NCBI GenBank assembly: GCA_934589155.1
Contig: CAKTNP010000009.1
Coordinates: 1 to 59,936 of the forward strand
DNA length: 59,936 nt
Direction of reading: 5' to 3'
DNA from: an uncultured Oscillospiraceae bacterium
GTDB taxonomy: Bacteria; Bacillota; Clostridia; Oscillospirales; Oscillospiraceae
The number at the start of each line of letters is the position of its first letter. Within the stretch, counting starts at the first letter, position 1. Under the pieces are notes generated by a model. It made no database searches. It worked only from the letters and a program-made list of their open reading frames with translations, and was not told where the DNA came from. This document shows, in pieces, positions 42,838 to 52,600 of this stretch. The position numbers were made by a program, and so were the translations under genes.

Positions 42838-45618
42838 TTAAGGTATCTCGTCGGGCACGGGACCAAGGTCTTCCATTTCCATCTGCTGGGTGGAGCCGGA
42901 CTGCATCTGCGCCCACTGCTCCTTGGTAATCAGGATTTCCCGGGGCTTGGAGCCTACAAAGGGTCCCACAATGCCACGGTCCTCCATTTCGTCAACGATC
43001 CGGGCGGCCCGGGCGTAGCCCAGCTTCAACCGGCGCTGGAGCATGGACACGGATGCCTGGCCCGTTTCCAGGATCACATCCACGGCGGCGGGCAGCAGCT
43101 CGTCTCCCCCGTCCACACTGTCGTCTCCGGCGGCCCCGGCGGCCTTTTCGGCCTCCTGCTCCGCCTTCCGGTCGATCTCGTCAATGACGTCCTGGCTGTA
43201 GGATGCCATGAAATGAGTCTTGACATACTCGGCCACGGTCTCCACCTCATCATCGGAGATGAAGCAGCCCTGGACCCGCCGGGGCTTGCCGTTGCCCAAG
43301 GGAGCATAGAGCATGTCGCCCTTGCCCACCAGCTTTTCCGCGCCCACGGCATCCAAAATGATCCGGGACTCCATGGCGGAGGCCACGGCGAAGGCGATCC
43401 GGGAGGGAATGTTTGCCTTCATCACGCCGGTAATGACGTTCGCCGAGGGCCGCTGGGTAGCGATGATCAGGTGTAGACCTGCGGCACGGCCCATCTGGGC
43501 AATGCGGCAGATAGATTCCTCCACCTCCTTGGCCGCCACCATCATGAGGTCGGCCAGCTCATCGATAATTACAACGATCTTCGGCAACTTCTCCCCCTGG
43601 CCGGACTGCTCCACCAGGTGGTTGTAGCCCTCTACCTCTCGGGCGCCCAGGTCCCGCATGAGCCGGTAGCGCCGGAGCATCTCCGTCACCGCCCATTGCA
43701 GGGCACCGGCCGCCTTCTTGGGATCCGTCACCACAGGGATCAGCAGATGGGGAATTCCGTTGTACACGCCCAGTTCCACCATCTTGGGGTCCACCATAAT
43801 GAGCTTGACCTCGTCGGGCCGGGACTTGTACAGGAAGGAAATAATAATGCTGTTCATGCACACGGACTTACCGGAGCCCGTGGTACCGGCGATCAGCAAG
43901 TGGGGCAGGGACGCAATGTCCCCGATGACGCAGCTGCCGGAAATATCCTTACCCAGGGCGAAGGAGGTTTTGGACTTCGCCCGGACAAAGGCCGAGGAGG
44001 ACACCACGTCCCGAATAGGCACCATGGTCACCTTCTTGTTGGGGACCTCAATGCCCACCACGGACTGCTTGTCGGGAATGGCGGCGATCCGCACGCCGGA
44101 AGCCCCCAAAGACAGGGCAATATCGTCCGCCAGGGCCGTGACCCGGGCCAGACGCACACCCATATCGATCTTCAGTTCATACCGGGTCACAGAGGGGCCG
44201 CGGGTAACGTTGCAGATCTGGGCGTCGATCTTGAAACTCTCCAGGGTGTCCTTGAGCAGCTGGGAATTGCGCCGCATTTCCTCGGTGCCGTCGGCAGCGC
44301 CTGCTTTCGCATCTCTCAGTAAATCGATAGGCGGAAAACAGTATTCCGCCGCAGGAGCGGCAGCCTGCCGGGCCACCTCCAGATCGATCTTCTCGGCCTC
44401 CTGACGGGTTTCCTCAGGCTTGACCCGGGATGGCGGCAGGTCCTCTTGCTGGGGTTCCAGTTCCACCGGTGCCTCTGCAGAGATCTCTGCCGGGGCCGGT
44501 TCTTCATGGACTGGTTCCTGAGGCCCTTCCGGATGCAGAGGCGGGAACTCACCAAGATCAAAGGGCAATTCTTTCTCCGCCTTCGGCTCATCCAGGGTCT
44601 CTGCGGACTCGGACTCATCCGGCATTTCCTCGGGCGCTGTCTCATGATGACCGTTCAGAATCATGGTACTGCCCGTAATGGGCTGGCCGTTGAATGTCTC
44701 AAAGCTCTCCTCCGGCAGGTTCTGCACCGGTTCCGGCTCCGCCGCCGCTACGGGCTCCGAGGCCACAGGTTCCTGGGTCTTTTTCCGCTTCTTTTCCTTT
44801 TTCTCCGGCGGCAGGGGCTGCGACAGGAAGTCCTGCTGCTCCCCGGCGTAAAGTGGGTCGTCCACCGGCAGGTCAAAGTCAGAGATCTGCCGTTTCCGCT
44901 CCACCCGTTCAATATGCTTCTGAGCAAAGTGATTCACCAGCACCGTAGCCGGCTCCTCCTTTTCCTCCTCCGGCTCCAGAGGCTCCGGCCGGGGCCGGTT
45001 CCGATAGGCCCGGATCAGGCTGCCAATGGGCATGTTGGAGGCGGAGAGCAGACACAGCAGCAGGATCACCACCATGGCGATAACCGTGCCGCCCTTGCCC
45101 AGGCCCAACTCAAAAAAGCCGCCCAGGATGCCGCCCAAAACACCGGCCGCCGTTCCCTCTATGCCGCCGAAGTAAAGATCCTGGAACATAGGCAGTCCCC
45201 AGACCACCTCATAGGAATAAAACACCTGGGAAATGGCAGACACGCACAACACGGAAAACAGCACGCACAGGCACCGCCAAATCCGCTTGCGGCGGATGGG
45301 GAAAAACAGCAGAAGGGTGATCCAGATGCAGGCAAAGGGCAGCACGCCGAACCCGGCCCGGCCCAAAAGCCCCCGGGAAATGTCCCCCAACAGGGTAAAG
45401 ATTGCGCCGTTCATATTGAACAGTGCCGCAAGCAGCACCAGGGCCGCCGCCCCCATGACAATGCCTGCTATAATGGTGGTGGGAATGGGCGAAGGATCTT
45501 CCTGCCGCTGGGCCGCTTGGGCCCGGGTGGCTGTCTGGGATTTCTTCCCGGCACTGTCCCCTTTCCGGCGGGCGGCGGAGTTTCCCTTATTCGATTGTGT
45601 TCGTTTCTTTTCCGCCAT
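42838..45618 (-). CDS. FtsK/SpoIIIE DNA translocase
   Basis: 926 residues. Four N-terminal membrane helices (about 45-200), a long Pro/Glu-rich linker (about 200-440), the motor domain with Walker A LIAGTTGSGKSVCMNS and Walker B VVIIDELADLMM, and a C-terminal gamma winged helix (ASVSMLQRRLKLGYARAARIVDEME) that reads orientation sequences. It pumps DNA at the division or sporulation septum. A SpoIIIE role is likely in a sporulator, but a second paralog may exist elsewhere. Confidence 0.95.
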   Translation of the reverse strand: MAEKKRTQSNKGNSAARRKGDSAGKKSQTATRAQAAQRQEDPSPIPTTIIAGIVMGAAALVLLAALFNMNGAIFTLLGDISRGLLGRAGFGVLPFACIWITLLLFFPIRRKRIWRCLCVLFSVLCVSAISQVFYSYEVVWGLPMFQDLYFGGIEGTAAGVLGGILGGFFELGLGKGGTVIAMVVILLLCLLSASNMPIGSLIRAYRNRPRPEPLEPEEEKEEPATVLVNHFAQKHIERVERKRQISDFDLPVDDPLYAGEQQDFLSQPLPPEKKEKKRKKTQEPVASEPVAAAEPEPVQNLPEESFETFNGQPITGSTMILNGHHETAPEEMPDESESAETLDEPKAEKELPFDLGEFPPLHPEGPQEPVHEEPAPAEISAEAPVELEPQQEDLPPSRVKPEETRQEAEKIDLEVARQAAAPAAEYCFPPIDLLRDAKAGAADGTEEMRRNSQLLKDTLESFKIDAQICNVTRGPSVTRYELKIDMGVRLARVTALADDIALSLGASGVRIAAIPDKQSVVGIEVPNKKVTMVPIRDVVSSSAFVRAKSKTSFALGKDISGSCVIGDIASLPHLLIAGTTGSGKSVCMNSIIISFLYKSRPDEVKLIMVDPKMVELGVYNGIPHLLIPVVTDPKKAAGALQWAVTEMLRRYRLMRDLGAREVEGYNHLVEQSGQGEKLPKIVVIIDELADLMMVAAKEVEESICRIAQMGRAAGLHLIIATQRPSANVITGVMKANIPSRIAFAVASAMESRIILDAVGAEKLVGKGDMLYAPLGNGKPRRVQGCFISDDEVETVAEYVKTHFMASYSQDVIDEIDRKAEQEAEKAAGAAGDDSVDGGDELLPAAVDVILETGQASVSMLQRRLKLGYARAARIVDEMEDRGIVGPFVGSKPREILITKEQWAQMQSGSTQQMEMEDLGPVPDEIP

Positions 45619-45635
45619 GATAACTCCTTTTTCGG

Positions 45636-46493
45636 TTAGCCGATCAAAGACAGGATCAGTGCAATCACACCAGCGCCCCAGCAGTAATAGGCAAATCCGC
45701 CAAAGGAGTCCTTGCTGGCCAGGTGTCGAATGAATCGGATGGAGAAATAGCCGGTAAAGCCTGCCACGACCATTCCCAGAAGATACTTCATCAAAATGCC
45801 GAAGGTGATGATCTCCACCCCGGATGCCACGCCGCCAATGGCGTCAAAGAGCTCCAGAATGGTGGCGCCCAGCACCGCCGGAATGGACATCAGGAAGGAA
45901 AACTTCACTGCGAAATTCCGGTCCAACCCCCGGGCCATGCCCACGGAGATGGTGGTCCCGGACCGTGATAAGCCGGGAATCACGGCAAAGGCCTGGCCCA
46001 CGCCGATCAGCAGCGCATCCGTCAGGGTCATGCTCTTGATTCCCTTATCCCCATGGGCCATACGGTCGGAATAGAACAAAATTGCGCCGGTGAGGATCAA
46101 TGCCCCAGCCACGGACATCAGGCTGCTGCCCAGTCCCTCCAGGAAACTCTTCACCGGCAGTACCAGAAACAGCGGCAGGGTGGCCGCAATAATCATGAGA
46201 ATCATCCGGCGGGCTCTTCCGTCAGGCCGGGACCCTCGGGGGAGCCGGCGCACGTGTATCATCTCCAAAAACTCCTGGATCATTTCCTGAATATCCCTGC
46301 GGTACACCACAAAAATGGCCACCAAGGTGGCAAAATGAAGCAGTACGTCAAAAAACATATTCTGCTGCTCCACATCGGGCAGTCCCAGAAGATGCTTAAA
46401 AATAGCCAGGTGTCCGGAACTGGATATGGGAAGAAATTCCGCAATTCCCTGGACCAAACCGAGGATGATCGCTTGTAGCCAAGTCATTTTCAT
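45636..46493 (-). CDS. uppP: Undecaprenyl-diphosphate phosphatase
   Basis: 285 residues. Family motifs QGIAEFLPISSSGHLAIFKHLLG and IPGLSRSGTTISVGMARGLDR are intact, in an eight-helix membrane protein. It recycles the lipid carrier for peptidoglycan and may give bacitracin resistance. It lies 17 nt before ftsK. TAGAAT at 46527-46532 is a possible promoter -10. Confidence 0.96.
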   Translation of the reverse strand: MKMTWLQAIILGLVQGIAEFLPISSSGHLAIFKHLLGLPDVEQQNMFFDVLLHFATLVAIFVVYRRDIQEMIQEFLEMIHVRRLPRGSRPDGRARRMILMIIAATLPLFLVLPVKSFLEGLGSSLMSVAGALILTGAILFYSDRMAHGDKGIKSMTLTDALLIGVGQAFAVIPGLSRSGTTISVGMARGLDRNFAVKFSFLMSIPAVLGATILELFDAIGGVASGVEIITFGILMKYLLGMVVAGFTGYFSIRFIRHLASKDSFGGFAYYCWGAGVIALILSLIG

Positions 46494-46603
46494 ACTCCTC
46501 CAGTATTTTTTCTATCTAACCAGATTATTCTAACACATATCCCGGAAGATTTCCACCCCTTTCTTTCGATCGGGTGCCGCCTGCGCCCCAGATACGCAAA
46601 AAC

Positions 46604-46626
46604 GGTGCGGCCCTATGGGCCGCACC
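46604..46626 (-). terminator. Terminator of the large SLH protein gene
   Basis: A 10-bp stem GGTGCGGCCC/GGGCCGCACC with a TAT loop, followed on the minus strand by GTTTTTGCG, 14 nt after the stop codon. Confidence 0.85.
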
Positions 46627-46639
46627 GCATTGGGGTTAT

Positions 46640-49600
46640 TTAGTATCCAAGCTCGCCCTCACGGATCGCGAACCAATCCGCGAAGCCCTTCAACACCGTG
46701 GCCACCTGGGCCCGGGTCGCAGTGCCCTGGGGCTGGATCTTGCCGCCGGAACCGGCGATGATCTTCGCGCTCACCGCCCAGCGCATGGCATCCTCTGCCC
46801 AGGCGCTGACGCTGCCGCAGTCCGGGAAGGCCGTCAGGCTGCCCTTGGCCTCCGGCTGCATGCCGATGTAGTCGGCATAGCGGTACAGGATCGCCACCAT
46901 CTGTTCTCTGGTGATAGGCTTGTTGGGATCAAAGGTGGTGTCGGAGGTGCCGCTGACAATGCCCTGCGCATAGGCCCAGCACACCGCCTTGGCGTACCAG
47001 TCGCCGGGATCCACGTCCCGGAACTTGATCTTTCCATCGTTGGGCTCGGAGCCCTCAACGGTATACAGGATCTGGACCATCATAGCCCGGGTCAGGGGCA
47101 TATTGGGTCCGAACCGGTCATCGGCCACGCCGACCATGAGACCACTCTCGCTCACCAGCTTCACGGGCTCATAGAACCAGTCGGTCTCGTCCACGTCCTT
47201 GAAGTCCGACACCTTTTTCACGATGGAGTCGCCCGAATCCTTGGAATCCTTGGGATCCTTGGGATTTTCGGATTCCTTGGGTTCCTCAGGATTCTCCGGC
47301 TGTCCGGGGTCCGGCTCCGTGGGCTGCTCCTCGTCGGCCTTGGTCTCGGTCAGGGCCAGAATGGCCTGGGCCATGGACTCCGCCGTAAAGGTGCCGATCA
47401 TATCGTCCTGGGTCTCGGTGCCGGAGGAAGTACTGAACGACTGATCCACAGGCAGGCACTTCAGCTTGGTCAGGACCAGCACGCCGTCTCCGGTGTTGGT
47501 AATGGTCAGGGTCGCGCCGCTTTCCGTGGGGGTCTTCGTGACCTTGTAGTACAGGTCCGTGGTGCCCAGGGTCTTGCCGTCATAGACCAGCTTCCCGTCG
47601 ATGGACTTCATGCCCACCTGGTACTCATAGTCCTTGCTGACCGCCAGGACCAGGGACTGGTCCTTCTGGAGATAGAACTCGTTCTTGGGGCCGTTATCCA
47701 GCACGTCCAGAGAAACACTGTTGGCCACGGGGCTATTGGTGACCACAAAGCCACTGATGCCCTTCATATTGCCCTGGACCTGGCTGTTCAAATCTTTGGC
47801 CAAGTCATTCTTGTACTCGCTGTCTTTTCCCTCGGGCAGGGTCACGGCTGCCAGCACCAGGTCCCGGATCTCCAGGAATTTGGGATCCATTTCCTGAACC
47901 TGGCTGTAGACGATGCGGTTGATCTGCTCCATAACGGGATCCGTGACCCGGATGCCATCGATGCGGACATGGCTTCTCGCCTCGCCCCTCTTGCTGATCT
48001 CGTACAGGCTCATCTTGTAGGTGCCGTAATCCAGATCCTTCAGGGCCACCACGGGAACGCTGTACGCATTCTCCCAAGTCTGAAAGCTGGTGCCTTCGGT
48101 GGTACCTTCGCCCAGCTTGGTGTCCACGATGAAGCCGCGCAGGGTCATAAAGCTTCCGTCATCCTGCTTCTGAGACAGCGTCGCCATCAGAAGGCCGGTG
48201 TTCTTCGTGCAGTTGGCATAGACCTCCACACCGGTACCGGTAAACTCAAACTTGGCGGCAACGTTGCTGCTGACAGCGGTCATTTCCACATCGGCACTGG
48301 CGCCGGTAGTTTTTTCGTAGGCGGAGTCAAAGCCATAGGGATTGTGCGTATCCTTCAGGACGGAATAGGTCCCCTGGCGCAGGGCACTTAGGTCGCCGTT
48401 TGCCACGGTCCAGCCGTTATTGCTGACCGTCACAAAATTGGACACGGGCTCATAATACACCGTGGTGGCGGGCAGCACATGGATCGCACAGTATTTCGTG
48501 GTGCGCTCCCATTTCTCCGTTTCACCCGTCGTTACGGGAACATCCATGGTCACGGCCACATAGAAGGTCTCCTCGTTGCCCGTAAAGACCTTAGTTGGCG
48601 TATAGGTCAGGGTTTCATACAGTCCGTCCTGGGTGGCGGTACCGTTGGTGATTGTACCATACTGCAGGGGGGCCACCGCATAACTGTATTTTTCATCGCT
48701 GAAGTTCTCATCCATGTACTTCATGCCGATGAACCTGAAGCTCTTGGACTCATCCATGGTCCGGAACACGTTCTCCCAAGTCAGCTCCAGAGGCAGGCCG
48801 AAGTCCGCCACCACATAGCGCTCCAGGCCGGTTCCGGTGTAATAGAGGTACACGTCCGTATCCTTCCGGACCACCTTCATCAGGTTGTATTCGCCGGTGC
48901 GGTACTTGGCGGGAACGGCAGGCATCTTGGTCAGCACGCCCGTCACCGTTACCTCGAATCCAACGTCGGACGTGACCGTGTTGCCCACCAGCAGGTCGGG
49001 CTGGGTCATATCCATGGCGAAGCTGTCGTCGAACTTGTCTTCCTTTGTGATCAGGCCGTATTGGTAGAACTGCTGGGAGTTCTCCTCGGAACCGAACCAC
49101 TCCAGATAGTGGACATTGAGATTTGCCTGGCCCTTCTTGGCACGGATGTAGTAGGTCACAAGAACGCCCTGGTGGTTGTAGGCGTAGACATAGTCTACAT
49201 AGGGAACATCCGCGGTGTCGTACTCTGTGGGATCCTTCTCCAGATCCTTTGTGTTCAGGCCGGGCAGATACTTTGCAATATCCTCGGCGCTGGCCTTGGT
49301 GCCCAGGGTGAACAGGTTCTCGTCATAGGTCAGGCTGGGATCGTGGGCCTCGTTCACGCTTTTCAGCCAGACGATACGCTCGTCGCCCCGATAGTCCTTG
49401 TCGTCGGCCCATTCCTCATGGATGTTGTTGCTGGACTGGGTCACGGTGATCATGTAGACCTCACGTTCGCTGGTTTCCATGCCGATGATGGTGTCCAGCC
49501 GCCGCTTGGTGGTGCTACCGCCGTCGTCCGTGATCTGGGTCACCTTCTGACCGTTGGCGTCCAGACCCGTATCCGCATGATAGTACAGAGTCTTGCCCGC

Positions 49601-52600
49601 AATGGGGTAGCTGCTGGGATCCGGGTTCACGGTACCGGCCTCGTACTTCACGGCAAAATCCAATTGGACCCAGGCCGTACTTGCCACGCTGCCCTTGTTG
49701 AAGTAGCCCCAGTCCTGGGTTTCCGTGGTGACCTCTTTGGTGACCTCGGTTTTCAGGACGTAACGGGCCACCACCTGGTCGGTGCTCTCCACCTCGATCC
49801 ACTCGATGCCGTCCCAGGACACGGCCCAGGCACCGGCATAATAGCGGATGTAACGGAAATCCTCCACGCCCTCGCTCTTGGTGTGGTCGCCGTCGGTAGT
49901 ACCCTGGCAGCCAGTCACCCAGCACTGCTGGTGCTTGCCCTCCGGCTGGAGGGTGCCCTTCCAGTACACCGTGTCGATGCCATTGCTTATGCCCGTTGTG
50001 GGGATCAGCTGAGCCAGCAGCATACCGCCTTCCGTGTTCACGGTGCCCTCCGCAGCCTGAATGACCTTGGTCCGGCGCTCCGGGGTGTCCTTATAGTCCT
50101 GATCCGTCTCGTTGTCCGTCATATGCTGGTTGGTGACGAACTTTTCCAGGGTGAGGCTCTTGCCGGAAACGTCCTCCTTCTTGACGATGACGTTATACCG
50201 CACGCCGTCCAGGGTAAAGGAGGTGGTGCCTTCAGTGCCCGCCGTCAGCTTCACCACGGTCCGGGCAGGAAGACGGGTGTTTGGAACGTAAATACCGGTT
50301 GTCGTTGCGGTTGTGGTTGTCGTCAGTGTGCCGTCCGCCAAGTCAATGTAATCGCGCGGATAATACGATCTCTTCATCCCGCCGTTGGCGTCCAGAACCC
50401 AGTTGTTCTTTGCCCAGTTGGCCAGGGACATATCCTGGGTGGTCAGCTTGCCCAGGTTTCCATCATTTTCGCCAACCAGCTGTCTGCCGTAGGCAATGAG
50501 ATGGAACTGAGTGCCATTCTTCCGGACGGTCCAGCGAGTGGCGTTCCCCTCCTCTGTCGTCACGGAGAGGCTGTTGTCATTCGGATCCAGGACCAGGTAT
50601 CTGCCGCCGTCGGAGATCAAGACCTCCTGGCCGCTTTCCAGCTCGGAAATCGCGTTGATCTTGCTCTTGGGTACACCGGCGAACGCTTCCATGAACACGG
50701 CGGTGATTTCTTCAATGTGCACGTCCGAAGTGTCATGGACCAGGGGCAGGCGACTACTGCTCTCCACATAGAACTCATACTTCTCATGCTCATAGACTAC
50801 GATGGTCCGGCCCGCCGGAATGGTGGTGCCGTCGGCGATCTTGGTTTCGCAGCCCAGGCACCAGGTATCGCCGGTGTAGCCCGCGGTGGTGTCCGTAGAG
50901 GCCTTATAGCCCCGGATCTCGGTGCCGCCGACGTGATTGGTGGAATCCACGTATTCGTTATTGTCGCCTTTGACGTATTCGCCGCAGGTCTTGCACTTTC
51001 GGCCCTGGCAGGTCATGGTCTCGTCCAGATCGTGCACATGGGGGGCCGTCACGGTCACGGTGTACTCCGCGCCGCCGATGGTCACCTTGCCGGTGCCGGC
51101 CGTCTTGCCCGTAAAGGTGGGGGTATAAGTGTAGACCGTGACCTTTGTCCCAGAGCTGGTTTCTGCAGCATAGGGCTTAACAACATCAGAACTGCCAACA
51201 CTGTTGTGAACGGTAATGCCATTTCCCCATTTATACAGTCCATTATCATACGGCGTAGAGGTCGCATAGTTAAAGTGATTTGTCGTTGCATTTGCTGTAC
51301 TGGTTCCATAGTTCCAGTACTCAACGGTATCTCCGATTTGCGCGTCATGCTGGAGATATTTACCGCCTGTTTCGATGGTCAGTCCAGCCGCGTTTTTTTT
51401 AATATTCCATACGGCTGCCGCCGCTTTATCCGTAGTGAACGTTCCGTTTGCGCAGAGATAGCTTCCATCCGCAGCTTTAATGTAGCATGTGGTCGTTCCC
51501 TCGGCAAATGCGGTGATCTCTTCCCCTTCGGTGGTAGCGCCGCTTTCCTGTTCTTCCTTTCTCTCCACCGTTACCGTGTAATCGGCGATCTCATTGCCGC
51601 TTTCGTCCGTCACGGAATAAGTCGTGCCGTCCGCAACCCCGGTGTCCTGGGCCTTGGTGGTCGTGGCCGTGCCGGTCTTGCTGGCGCCGATCTCCACGGT
51701 GACGGCATACTTCTGGTCCTCCTGCGACAGCTTGGGAATGACCAGCTCCGCCTCAGTGGTGCTTTGGGTGCCGTCCTGGTCCTTGAACAGGGCATGGCAG
51801 ACGGAGCATTCGTAGTGCTCCCGGATGCCTTCTGTTTCTACGGTAGCCGCTACCATATCCACCTTTTTCAGCTTATGGGTCGTGTGGGGCAGGACATCGA
51901 GGACCAGAGATGCGCGGCTCACCTGATTTTGCAACCCCGCATCGGAAAAGACGCGATAGCAGTCCTGGCATTCCCAGTATTCTTTTGTGCCTGTCGTAAA
52001 TTCGGTAGGCTCCACACGGTCATAATGTTCGATCTTGCTGTGTTCGCAGGGTACCTCCTCACCGGCAACAATCACGGTATACGGAATTGCGTTGTAGGTA
52101 AACGTTGTGGTCCCGGCGCTTTGCGCGACAATACGAACTACCGTGTAGCTGTTGTGACCGGGAACAACAGAATAGGCTGTGATACCGGTGGGATTGGAGC
52201 TGTGTCCAACGCCGTTGGAAAGAGAAAGATAGCCCTTTTGCCAGCTGGTAATCGCTAATCCGTCGTCCGTACAGCTCCAAGTGCATTCGTCGCTGCCGCC
52301 AAACATTAGGATTCCTTGCCAATCCGTTCGGATCTCCTCACCGTCCACATAGAACTTGGATGCCTTGCAGGTAAAGACGGTTGCGTCCTTGGGATCTGTA
52401 ACAACGCTTAACGTTTTTGCACTCACATCTGCTTTGAGGTACAGCCCATCCTTGGTGCTGCCGATAATCAGTGATTCCCCATCAGACAGGGTCGCATGGG
52501 AGTTCAGATCGATCACGGTATCCGTACTTTGGACCAGTTGCGTTTGCACCGACACGGAATTACCGGTCATATCCAGCTTCGCAGCCCAATCGTCAGCGGT

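Noticed and set aside
48479..52258. 1259-codon open frame on the plus strand
   Set aside because: It is the antisense of the GH20-SLH gene; GC-rich codon bias keeps this frame open. No ribosome-binding site, no family motif.
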